From: Pratylenchus scribneri | Lineage: Eukaryota; Nematoda; Chromadorea; Rhabditida; Pratylenchidae | Length of the DNA stretch: 64,000 nt | Assembly (NCBI GenBank): GCA_030063045.1 | Contig: JAQSEB010000035.1 | Coordinates: 186,001 to 250,000, forward strand | Reading direction: 5' to 3' | In this document: positions 50,984 through 60,934 of the stretch, in pieces | Layout of the letters: every line of letters starts with the position of its first letter | Position numbering within the stretch: the first letter of the stretch is position 1 | The notes under the pieces: model-generated | The model's database searches: none | Told to the model about the DNA's origin: nothing | The model's input: the letters and a program-made list of their open reading frames with translations, nothing else | Position numbers and translations under genes: made by a program

Positions 50984-52857
50984 TCATTTTGTTTGAATTG
51001 TTTTTGTTGATGGATTCAAATTTTGGCCATTTTTGCTCAATTTTGAAGTGGAATTTGCACCACCGACAGAAGGGTGATTGACTTGATTGGTTGAATTAAT
51101 TTGGAAAATTCGATCTGATCCAATTTGGCTGCCAATTCCAATCGCCGAAAATGTTTTGTTCAAAATTCGTTTGAATGCTTTTCGATATTCGGTGCTGTTC
51201 AAATAAAGGATTAGGGCATTGCTGGCGGCCCCAATATTCAGCAAAATGCCAACAATGAAGCCAATGTGCCAAATTGTGATTGGATTCATTGAATTCGGGG
51301 GAAGATGGAAAAGAATTTGATAGGTGCCCAAATTGAGGAAATATCCACCAATGTTCACAACCAAAATGAGGACAAGGGATTTGAGGAGACGGCCACTGGT
51401 CTCTTTGGTCACTGAAATGATGGCAAAAGCAATAATTTGGTTTATTCAAAAAAATAGAATAAATAGTTTGGACCCTCAAATTTCAGGCTGTAGATCATTG
51501 AAGTTAATGTCCTCTACAAAATTGCTTAACATTTTTGGAAAACTTTAAACATATTGTTGGAAAAAGCGGCTTTTCCTCCAAAAATTCTACTCTGTCTTAT
51601 TCAAAGGCATGTATTTTATTTTTAAAGTTCGAAATCATAAATTTAAAATAGCAAAATTGTATAGGACATTTTTGGCTTTCAAATGGTATTTTTACTTTCT
51701 TTGATTGGTTACTACCTTGTTGAGTTATGGCCAGAAGAATGCCCTAGGTACTAAATTCCCTTCTTAGTTTTTCCTTTATTTTGTTCATCATTCTCAAATA
51801 ATTCCCCATTTATATTCACCTCCTTTTTTGCATCGAATCACAATCCAAACCAATAAATAAAAGAATGCACAAATTGCATTCATAATGGCCGTAATTTTGA
51901 AGAATATTTCCCCAACCGGACCACTTAAAATTTCCGCAATGCATCCAGTGGTTGGCCTAAATATTATATTCATAAATAATATTAAAAAAATAAAAGTACG
52001 AATCAGTTTGTTCCACTGAATAATATTGATAAACATAAATGGTATTTGCCACACCAAAAGTGGCACAAATGAGAACATGAATGGCCAAATAAATTGGCTT
52101 ATGCAAACGACGATGCCTTCAAAAAAGATAAATAAAATATTTAAAAAATAATGAAAAGACCGATGCTGGTCAACAACGGCAAAAAGCCGGTCGAATGCGG
52201 CCGAAGCCATTCCACATAAGGAAGCATTCAAACCGAAAAGCATAATCAATTCCATTTTGACGGCATCAAAAAAGGTGACAAAATTTATGCCACTGACTTG
52301 GATGACCAAAAATATTGTATGGCCAGTTTGGTGAAGAACTTCAAAAAAGGAGATCATGGCCAAAAGGAAATTGGCCGTTCCATGCAAACTCCTTAAATTT
52401 GGGCGGGGATTATAAATTATTGAATAAATGTATATTTCATTGGAATATTTGTAGAACGATGAATGAAAGGAGGGGGAAGTAGTGTATTTTTTCTATTGGA
52501 AGAGCACTCTCTTTTTTAAGCCTATTACCAAAAAAATGGTGGTTAAAATGGAGAAAATACGGTAATTTGGATGGAAAAATGTGGAGGATTAAAATGCTTT
52601 TGATTGGTTTTTCAATTTGTTTGAATATTTAATTTTGAGGACCGAATCTAACTTTGTCAAAAAAGTGACCAAAACAACAAAGGAATTCATGAAAACGCCG
52701 GAAATGGTGACCAAATTGAGCAATGCCGCCGGCACAATCAAAGCGGCGGAAGGGCCTGCGAAACGATAGGCCAAATAAAGCTGAAATTATTTTGGAAATT
52801 GAATGGATATTTTAAATGGGCAAATACCGGATCCGTGGAATTAACGTCGATGGGCAT
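50984..52857 (-). CDS. Srsx-type seven-transmembrane chemoreceptor
   Basis: Start at 52857 (MPIDVNSTDP), spliced to LYLAYRFAGPSAALIVPAAL and GVFMNSFVVLVTFLTK (TM1). The middle exons (51794-52387) give ANFLLAMISFFEVLHQTGHT, CGMASAAFDRLFAVVDQH (a DR-type TM3 end) and further helices ending LLVWIVIRCKKG. The last exon (50984-51412) has TKETSGRLLKSLVLILVVNI (TM6), NIGAASNALILYLNSTEYRK (TM7 with an NxxxxY-like end) and a Ser/Asn-rich tail. The pattern fits the nematode serpentine class Srsx, related to the receptor at 60935-62520. The ligand cannot be inferred. A transposon is inserted directly after its stop codon. Confidence 0.78.
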
Positions 52858-54640
52858 TGTCTTTAGATTGATGGAATTGTGTTCGATTGAATGGAAGCAA
52901 TTATATATATATATATTTGAGTTTCGTTAATTTTTTCAAGTTTGACGGAAAATTTCCGAGATCTTTTTTTAAAAGACGCACAATTTATGGTTTATAATTG
53001 AATATTGTGATTTTATAATTGATGTTCAGACGAAAATTGTTCAAATAAAATCAAATCAAATTATTTGACTAAAAATAGAATATATTCCAATTAGCATTTT
53101 ATTCTTTTATCCATTGATTATATCATAAATATAGCAATTGTTAATTGAAAATGGGAATTAAATTTCCCAAGGGAAAATGCGGAACGGAAATATATTGCCT
53201 GATGAGAAGAAAAAAAAAATAAAAAATGATGGGTGAACGGTGAAGTGAATATTATTTTTATATTTTGGCCATTCGAAAATGTGACATTTTACATTTTGAA
53301 TATTGTTTCCAAATTTTCGCACATTTATACAAAAATACCAATGGAAATTGGAATGAATGAGTAAATAATTGGTACAAATATTTGCGAAAACAAAAGAATT
53401 CCCATATCCCCCATATCCATTCAAATTCAACCAAAATGGAATGAATGAATATGTTTTGATTTTTTGGAAAATTGAAGCCGATGTTTGAAGAATGAAATGG
53501 ATTGATGAATGGAATATTGGATAAAGAAGGGAATGTTTAGGTAATTTGTGAAAAAATTAAAACGATATTAGTTTATTTATATGGAAAATTGTACCAAACA
53601 TCTAGTTCATCATTTTTTCAGTTTCATTTCAATTAATAAGAAAGTGTTTGGGAATTTTAAAATATTTTAATTCACATTTTTTATAATGTCGTCTTTGTCT
53701 GGCGTTGATGAGAGAATATTCCATTTTTAATTGGAATTTAATAAAATTGAAAAGTCCATAAAAAAATGAAATTAGGAATTTTTTTACAGTAATTTTACAA
53801 TATTTTGAGGGAAAATCGCAGAATGCGATAGTCCAAAAGAATGTTGCCTTTTGGAACTTTTGGAATAAATGAATGACATACATATTTTCTCATAGGTACG
53901 GAATTTGGATTGTGAGAAAATGGCCAATTATATTGAATTATTTTGGCATATTGGTCAGGCAGAACCTTGTCCAACAAATTGTTTGACGTTGGGAAAATGT
54001 ACAAAATAATTAACAGATAAATTTAAAGAGAATTTAAAACAAATTTGAAGCATACTAATGAACGGGAAAAATGGGATTAGGCAAAATGTCGAAATTGGAA
54101 ATACCAAAAAAAGAATTGCGGATGATTTTTACTTTTAAGATTAAACCTAATAAAGGAATTTATAAAATAAATAGCCAAATTAGAAAAGATTTTAAACCAA
54201 AAGTCAGACTTAATTTTCAGGCATTTTATTTTTCATTTGAAATACAAAAAAAGGAATTAAAAACGATTGTTGTTGAAGAAAGAATAAGGAATGCATTAAG
54301 GCATTTTTAATTGTATAATATTCTTTAGTTTAAAAGCAATGAATTCTTTCAAATTTACACTTTCAGTACACGATTGAACACAATTCCCAACTATAAAACC
54401 GGGCCAGAACGTTTGAGTGCCACCGTTTGAGTGCCACCGATTGAGAGCCACCGTTTGAGTGCCAGTAGACGTTTGAGTGCCAGTTGTTCCCCCTTTATAT
54501 TTCGACCTAAAAACCGGTTTTTTAGGGTTTTCGTCTACGGGGAATCCGAATCTGATGTCCATTTAATTGATATCTTATCAAGTAAAAAATCTATGACATG
54601 ATGAAAAAAATCAATGATTCCAAATCAAGTCAATATATAC
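52858..54640. other. AT-rich intergenic region
   Basis: Upstream of the receptor. Contains a TATATA run at about 52898-52910 and a short direct-repeat block at 54407-54492. Frames at 53158-54310 show no recognisable protein. In particular I looked on the minus strand for the missing part of SNO1 and did not see it. Confidence 0.45.
54407..54492. repeat. short direct repeats, GTTTGAGTGCCACCG unit
   Basis: Four to five copies of a ~15-18-base unit (CGTTTGAGTGCCACC, CGATTGAGAGCCACC, CGTTTGAGTGCCAGTAGA, CGTTTGAGTGCCAGT) in tandem. Confidence 0.75.
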
Positions 54641-54848
54641 ATCAATCGACGCGTCTTGATGAGCAGAAACCGAATCTGCCATCCATTTTGCATAAAACTC
54701 AAAAATAAAAAAGTTATGGCCATTTTAGTCAAGTGGGCCACTTATATATCTAATGAAATTTTAAATGGCCATAACTTTTTTAGTTTTGGGCTTTATGTGA
54801 AACCGATTATAGATTCGACATCAGCACATCAAAACGCGTCGAATCAAC
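54641..54848. repeat. foldback element, family C
   Basis: Left arm TCAATCGACGCGTCTTGATG to AAAAAAGTTATGGCCATTTT; right arm AAATGGCCATAACTTTTTTA to AAAACGCGTCGAATCA, inverted over ~85 bases. A partial end of the same family (TCAATCGACGTGGCTCGATG) occurs at 54963-55005, at the break in SNO1. Confidence 0.8.
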
Positions 54849-54957
54849 CATAATATTGCTGGAAAAATCCACAATTTTTTTTTCCAAAATCCAACCCATA
54901 AGAGGGGACCCTTCACTTTTGTAAATATTTTTTTAAATTTTTTTATTTTAGGTTAAA

Positions 54958-55206
54958 TTATAGCTCAATCGACGTGGCTCGATGTGCTGATGACGAATCT
55001 GTCATTCGTAATTGTTCAGTCAATAAATGGCAAATTGTTGTGGATTCGCCGCCTGGAATGATCAATCCATCCAATTTTTGAATTTCCCCGGGGCCTCGAA
55101 TCATCACTGAATCCATTCCCAAATGGGAAATCAATTCGGCATGCTGCCCAAAATTGCCCTGAAGTGCCAAAATGCCAATCTTTTTCTTGCCTTTTGCCGA
55201 TTCCAT
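54958..55206 (-). pseudogene. SNO1: truncated pdxT/SNO1 (PLP synthase glutaminase subunit), 5' part only
   Basis: The intact enzyme is a class I glutaminase that feeds ammonia to PdxS/SNZ1 for pyridoxal 5'-phosphate synthesis. From an ATG at 55206: MESAKGKKKIGILALQGNFG, then HAELISHLGMDSVMIRGPGE and LDGLIIPGGESTT, matching the first ~65 residues of the family, including the oxyanion-region GGES motif. After LLTEQLR the frame runs into a family C transposon end (54963-55005) and stops at 54958. The nucleophilic Cys (GTCAG-type motif) and the C-terminal His-Glu pair are absent, and I found no further exons downstream. Full members are ~190-200 residues. The gene lies 152 bases downstream of SNZ1 on the same strand, in bacterial pdxS-pdxT order. 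I judge it non-functional unless distant exons exist. Confidence 0.8.
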
Positions 55207-55358
55207 CCAAAAATAAAACAAATGAATATTAAAATAAAATATAAGTAAGTAAAAAATAATTATTCGTTAAATCAATTTAATGAATTACAAAAATATTATG
55301 GATTACATTTATTTTATTCAAATTAATTTTAAATTAAAATCATCGTTTTGCATCTGAT

Positions 55359-56367
55359 TCAATTCTTTTCCAATGTGACACTTTGTTTTGCCGGATCAAT
55401 TCCCTTCATTGGAATGCCCAATCCGCGGGATAATTCTGCCAACATTTTTGGATTGTCAAAATGGGTTACGGCTTGCACAATTGCTGCCGCCCTTTTGGCC
55501 GGTTGATCACTCATGAAAATGCCGGAGCCAACAAAAACGGCCTCCGCTCCCAATTGCATCAAAAGTGCGGCATCGGCTGGAGTGGCTATGCCGCCAGCCG
55601 CAAAATTTGGCACCGGAAGACGACCTTTTCGTGCCGTTTCCATAACCAATTGAATTGGGGCACGATTTTGGGCCGCCCATGCGGCCAATTCCTCTTCGCG
55701 CATTTGGCCCAATTGGAGGATTTCCGTCTGAAAAATTGTCAATTTTTGCCAAATTTGTTTCTTTTTGACCTTTATTGAGCGCACGTGAGTGACCGCCTCC
55801 ACCACATTTCCACTCCCAGCATCACCCTTTGTCCGGATCAAGGCCGCCCCTTCGCCAATTCGACGCAATGCTTCGTCCAAACTCCTTGCCCCTGCCACAA
55901 ATGGCACTTTGAATTTGTGCTTCCAAATATGGTTAAAATTGTCAGCCGGCGTCAACACTTCACTTTCATCGATGTAATCCACTTCCAATGCTTCCAGAAT
56001 TTGGGCCTCAACAAAATGGCCAATTCGGCATTTGGCCATAACTGGGATGGAGACGGCGGCACGCACTTGGCCAATCATTTCCGGGTCACTCATTCGGGCC
56101 ACACCCCCATCCTGACGGATTAATGCCGGAATTCGTTCCAATGCCATTACGGCCACTGCACCTGCCTCTTGCGCAATTTTGGCCTGTTCCGCATTCATCA
56201 CATCCATAATTACACCACCCTTCAACATTTCGGCCAATCCAACTTTGGCGCGCCATTGTTGGTCAAAATCCAATAAATTTGCTCCAAAAATATTATTTTT
56301 TGTGAATATTATTCAAGGATGGGATACCTTTTCCAATTTCGCCATTCGTATCTGCCTTATTATTCAT
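55359..56367 (-). CDS. SNZ1: pyridoxal 5'-phosphate synthase subunit PdxS/SNZ1 (horizontally acquired)
   Basis: Condenses ribose 5-phosphate, glyceraldehyde 3-phosphate and ammonia to vitamin B6. Exon 1 (56367-56328, [13 protein letters not shown]) joins through a 46-base intron to [19 protein letters not shown]. Family motifs: [12 protein letters not shown] (catalytic Asp), [22 protein letters not shown] (Schiff-base Lys), [20 protein letters not shown] then LIRTKGD (second Lys), [20 protein letters not shown] and [11 protein letters not shown] 42-base in-frame intron without stop (about 55735-55776) interrupts [15 protein letters not shown]; removing it restores family length, ~306 residues. 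The likely start is 56367, since the frame has no ATG before LAEML. Vitamin B6 synthesis is absent from typical animals; two spliceosomal introns argue against contamination. Expression may depend on its own promoter upstream of 56367. Confidence 0.93.
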
Positions 56368-56531
56368 TTGATGAATTAAAAAAATGAAATATTTTTTTCC
56401 TAAAAATGAGCAATTTTAGGTACACCAAAAAACAAAAATGAAATGAAAGATAACCAAAACCCATTTTATTTGTACCCGTTTATGTCATATTTAGACAAAA
56501 ATACAAAATATAATTTGATAAGAATTGTTAA

Positions 56532-56549
56532 GGGGGGGGGGGGGGGGGG
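56532..56549. repeat. poly-G tract, 18 bases
   Basis: Uninterrupted run of 18 G, ~165 bases upstream of the SNZ1 start codon. Long mononucleotide G tracts can form quadruplexes and are length-unstable. Confidence 0.9.
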
Positions 56550-56654
56550 AATTTGTGTGCTTCTTTGATAATGAAAGAAGAGGGGATTTGACCTAATTTA
56601 ATAGACTGATTGGAATGAAATAAAAATTTTTATTTATTGAAAATTTCATTAAAT

Positions 56655-56905
56655 TAATTCCGCTTGTTTGTGTTTCACTTAGAATAATTCTGCCTGTTTG
56701 TGTTTCACTTAGAATAATTCCGCTTGTTTGTGTTTCACTTAGAATAATTCCGCCTGTTTGTATTTCACTTAGAATAATTCCGCTTGTTTGTGTTTCACTT
56801 AGAATAATTCCGCCTATTTGTGTTTTCGCTTAGAATAATTCCGCCTGTTTGTATTTCATCTAACTAATTCCATCTGTTTTTGTTTATTATAATTAATTCC
56901 GTCGT
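56655..56905. repeat. 30-bp minisatellite array, related to 44308-44985
   Basis: About eight copies of CCGCTTGTTTGTGTTTCACT plus TAGAATAATT, a 30-base variant with TTTCAC in place of TTTTCGC. One unit has the TTTTCGC form. It is more diverged than the first array and lies between SNZ1 and the double-C2 gene. Confidence 0.9.
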
Positions 56906-56999
56906 TTATAAATCAATGTATTTTATTTGTCATAAATAATAATATGGCAATTTTAATTAATTAATTATTTTATTTATCACAATTTTATCCATCCAATTT

Positions 57000-58635
57000 T
57001 CATTCCATTTTTACATGAATAAAATGAAGATGCCCATATTTTTTGTAAATATCCTGTCTTCTATTATTGTTCAATTTCTTTGCCCCATTATTATCATTAA
57101 TTAATTCAATTCTCCATTCATTTCCTTCAATCAAATCATCCACCGATATTTGAATTATACCAACCAATTTATTACTGAAAATCAGGAATAATTAATAAAA
57201 ATAACTGTCAAAATTTTGCCTTTCATTGTTTGCCTCTTTGTCAATACAATGGATTAAAAATTTCCTTCAATTTATTTTAATTATTTTTAAAAAATTTCAA
57301 AATTCACCGTTTTTCATCGCCAAAAGAAAGAAGCCTTAAGGGCACTTCAAAATTTGCCCAAATTGGATACCAACTATTTTTAATCTTTTCCGTTCGATGA
57401 ATCATTAAATGGCTACAAATTTTTCAAATTTTAATTCGATTAGTATTTAAAAATTTAACTCATTTCCATTCTCCTCAATTCGATAAAATTCCAAATAAGT
57501 GGCCGGCGGTGTTGGCTTCAATACATTTGTTGTTCCCCTTGTGTTCTTGGCAATTGAATTATGCTGCTTTTGGGCCAATGATGAGAGGAGGCCACGGATT
57601 TGGAAATGCACTATTGGCGATTCGGTCACCTTTTCCCCATGCACGAATAATTCACCTTTGGCAAATGCGCCTGTGTCTTTCCTTTAAATAATAAATTTGC
57701 CCTATGGTCTTTTGTATTTCTTCCCTTTCTTCTCACCTGTACAGTATACTATAACTTGAGCGACATCTCAACTGGGCGCCGTCGCTTGTAGCTCTTTAAG
57801 GGCTAAACCGATATTGATGATTTTGGTATAAAATTAAAGAGCGCACTTCTGGTTATCGATAGATATAAAATTTATTTAGATTGGTTAAGATTTGGTGGAA
57901 TTGTGTTCAAAAAACATGAAAAATTTGCAAATCCATAATAATAGTCTTTTTTTAATGGTTTTTTAAGTATAACTCTGCTAATTCTCAACTAAACGAAATA
58001 ATTCTTATATCTATCGATAGCCAGCAGTAAGCTCTTCATAAAAGCAGCTATATCGGTTTCGTTTCATCCTTAATGAATGAGCTACAAGAGACGGATGTTG
58101 CCCAGTTGAGATGTTGCCCAAAAAAGAGTCCCCTTCTCCATACTTTAATCGCATTTTGTGTGTTCCATTTGGTGCCTTCAAAATGTCCAATAATTGGCAT
58201 TGGCATCGGCCCAGAAAATCATGAAAAGTGAGGGCTTCTTTGTCGGAATCGATGTCATAGCTTTGTAAGAATAATTAAATTAATTATTAATTCTAATTTA
58301 CCATGAAAATTGTAATTGTTGGAAAATTTCTGGATCAAATTCTAAATGAATTTTCTTACACCATTTTGGGTCCAAATTGTTCATCACTGCCTCGGTTCGT
58401 CCAATTTCCATCCAATCTCCTTCCAATTTTTGCCTTTTTCCCTCCAAACTTTGTTCAATCACACAAAGTGGATCCGATTTTGAGAATTTGTCCAAATTTG
58501 CGAGGCCTCTGCAAAAAATCAATTTTTACCATAATTTTTTAATATTTTCATTTACTTTGCCCAGAGGATCAACTCGACCGTAAATTTATTTTTGAAATTA
58601 TTATTTTCCTTTTCTTCATTTCCATTTTCCTCCAT
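57000..58635 (-). CDS. copine-like double-C2 protein lacking the vWA domain
   Basis: Copines are Ca2+-dependent phospholipid-binding proteins with two C2 domains and a vWA domain. The start MEENGNEEKENNNFKNKF (58635) follows a splice-leader-like acceptor. C2A has ELILWAK, RGLANLDKFSKSDPLCVI (the Asp-rich Ca2+ loop), NNLDPKWCKK, then SYDIDSDKEALTFHDFLGRC. C2B then follows with YLEFYRIEENGNE, MIHRTEKIKNSWYPIWANFE and LVGIIQISVDDLIEGNEWRI. The gene ends YKKYGHLHFIHVKME with a stop at 57000, before any vWA domain. No vWA sequence is seen between 57000 and SNZ1. It may be a C2-only copine relative or a gene truncated at its 3' end. An intron carries a 360-base foldback. Confidence 0.75.
57761..58119. 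repeat. foldback element, family E copy 2
   Basis: In an intron of the double-C2 gene. Ends CGACATCTCAACTGGGCGCC and inverted GTTGCCCAGTTGAGATGTTG. Inner arms TTATCGATAGATATAAAATT and TATATCTATCGATAGCCAGC pair. Distantly similar to 29097-29437. Confidence 0.75.
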
Positions 58636-59539
58636 CTGAATTAAGATAGTAAAAAATATCTTTTTGTCCTCAATTTTTTTATCCACAATCTTTAGTGTCG
58701 AATAGTTTTCAATTTTTGAGGCCATATAACTTGACCATAACTAGTTGTTGGTTAGAGTTAGGTTTAGTGCAAGGCATGAATTTAGGTTAGGGTAGGGCAT
58801 GGAGGGTACCTAAAGTCTGATTTGGCCAATTTTTTCAATATGAAATTGGTGGATATTGGACAATAAAACTTTGGACAAATAATTACATTCTTAAAATAGT
58901 CAAAGTGGAATTTGAGTATTTTATTAGCTGATTTGAGGAAATGCGGGAGAATATGGGAGAATAAATAAAAGGGTGAATATATGGTTCGGTGCTTTTGGTC
59001 CATTCCCTGGGGAATGATCGCAGCGACCGGCTGTCATAAAAAATTGAAGAAAAATACAAAGATGGCCAAAAGAAGAAGAAATATTCAAGATGGAATTTTG
59101 TGTGAATAAAATATTTTTCTTTAAAAGGGAAAAAAGAATGAATAGCGGGAATAAGAAATGAGAATTAAATTCGATGGAAAGTCAATTGAATTGCGCACCC
59201 CCCCCCCCCCCGTAAATATATAATGAGGCGGTTGGTTTTTGTTTGGTTCATTGGTTGAGCGTAATTTTGTCGACTTTCCAACCATTCATTTTCTTCCATT
59301 TTCGATTCACAAATTCAGCCGTCGTTCATTTCCTTTCTCCAAATCATTAATTAATTTAGTCCATCCATCTTCTTTAATTTTTTCCACATAAATTCACACT
59401 GACAGAGGAGAATAAATTAATGGGCACAAATGATATAAATTATATACTTTAATTTGTTAAATCCCAATCTAACTTTATTCAATCAAATATCAAACTATCA
59501 ATTATTTTTGTCATTGCCAACAATGCCTAATAAGGGATT
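58636..59539. other. intergenic, no gene seen
   Basis: Upstream of the double-C2 gene. AT-rich, with a 14-base C run at 59198-59211. Frames at 58782-59003 do not look coding. Confidence 0.45.
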
Positions 59540-59860
59540 TTCCTATTCATCCTACTGTACCCACACTTTGCCTAATCACTCTGTCATCCTATCAATCAAA
59601 TATTGCCCCAATCTGTATTTTTTAAACCCACCCTTTTCCCTACTAAATGTTCTTTTTCCACTATTTTTGGACATTCTTTTATCATAATTTCCCGCACAGC
59701 AGAGGTAAATAATAATTTAAAGATGATTCGCCTCATCCCGATCTCATTCATTGGGCCACTGGGGGCTTGCTTTCGGCGAAGGCCTGGGGCGAGAACCTAG
59801 GCCCACTCTCACCCTAAATAACTTTAGCTCTAGATCTTTAGCTCAGATTAGGACTAATCA
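59540..59860 (+). repeat. dispersed element copy 3
   Basis: TTTTCCTATTCATCCTACTG, then TATCAATCAAATATTGCCCC, then TCATTGGGCCACTGGGGGCT, then GCGAGAACCTA, ending GATTAGGACTAAT at about 59859. The best-preserved copy. Confidence 0.7.
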
Positions 59861-59987
59861 TTTTCTATTCAATATTAATTCCATTGTGGGAATATTGTAA
59901 GCAATTTAGTGCATGAAATTATTTTCACATTAAATTCCATTTATTTAAATAGAAATAATAATTATTTCATTGTCAAATTCATCATTT

Positions 59988-60600
59988 TTAATTCTTTCCT
60001 GCTCCCTTCTTTTTGTCCGGTTTTTCGAAGAATCCTTTTGCCATGTCCAAAAATGTGAATGCCATGAATTGTTTCATTATTTCCGCATCATTTTTTGCTG
60101 GTGGCTTTCCACTTGAGGAAGGATTCGATGAGGTGGTCAATTCGGTTGTGGCCGAAATGGTGGAGGAAGGAACGGAAGAAGTGGCCTTGGTTGGAGGAGG
60201 CATCGTTGATTTTCCCTTCGGAATGCATTCTGTCAATTTATCGAATGCGGTGGAAAGGTGTTTGTCCCCATTGGCCACCAAATCCTTCAGAAATGATTTC
60301 AATTCTATGAAAATTTATATTTCGTTTATATTTCCTTCAATGATTACGTGGATTTGAATTGAGGAATTGTTGAAATCCACTTGGGTCCATTTTGTTGAAG
60401 GCCCTTTTTTGACGAATATTTTCACTTTTATTCAGCAAATCATTAACAAAAATGTCATCTGAATTTGAAATGGAATCAGCCGGCAATGGTCCAAAATCAG
60501 AAGCGATGCCATCATTCAAATTATCGTCGATTGATTGGCCAAAAATTGATTGGGCAAAAATGAAGGCCAAAGTGGCCAAAATAAAATTGAATTTGTGCAT
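59988..60600 (-). CDS. secreted pioneer protein with RQKR processing site
   Basis: Two exons joined by a ~45-base intron near 60302-60346. A clear signal peptide (MHKFNFILATLAFIFAQSIF) is followed by an acidic pro-region-like segment and RQKR, a furin-type site, then AFNKMDPSGFQQFLNSNPQL. The second exon gives KSFLKDLVANGDKHLSTAFD with TECIPKGK, a Ser/Thr-rich stretch, AEIMKQFMAFTFLDMAKGFF and a Lys-rich end. Only one Cys is seen in the mature part. No family recognised. A small, secreted, Ser/Thr- and Lys-rich product fits the general profile of nematode effector or neuropeptide-like precursors, but this is inference only. Confidence 0.7.
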
Positions 60601-60934
60601 TTTTACAATTGGGAATCCGAATTTTAAAATAAGCTTTCGAATTGTTCTTAAATATTAGCGAAGACCTCCCATCTTTTTTTGAAATTAATTATTTTATTTG
60701 CGAAGCTGCAAAATTGACAGTTCTCTATGCCACCCGGAAAATGAGGCATTTGATTTTTAGACCATAAATTATTTTATTATATACATTTCGGTGTGGTCCA
60801 AATTAATTTTAAAAAATTTTTAAGGATTAAAAGAGAATGCAAAAATTGACAAAATAAATAATAAAATATAAAATTATAAATAAAAATTTTATAAAATTAA
60901 TTTACATAAATTTTCCACAATTTTTTCATTTTCT
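60601..60934. other. short AT-rich spacer
   Basis: Between the secreted-protein start and the 3' end of the receptor at 60935, both minus strand. No feature seen; it must hold the promoter of the secreted protein. Confidence 0.4.

Noticed and set aside
54296..54562. Minus-strand frame with Thr-Gln repeats as a possible continuation of SNO1
   Set aside because: The repeats come from the tandem GTTTGAGTGCCACCG units; no glutaminase motifs.
55207..55221. SNO1 start at 55221
   Set aside because: That codon is TTG; the first ATG is at 55206 and fits the family N-terminus better.
55359..56273. A single 304-codon SNZ1 reading frame starting at 56273
   Set aside because: That position is TTG, not ATG, and the frame includes a 42-base intron; the exon at 56367-56328 supplies the start.
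54958..56367. Bacterial contamination as the source of SNZ1/SNO1
   Set aside because: SNZ1 has two short GT-AG introns of the same kind as its neighbours and lies between nematode genes in continuous sequence.
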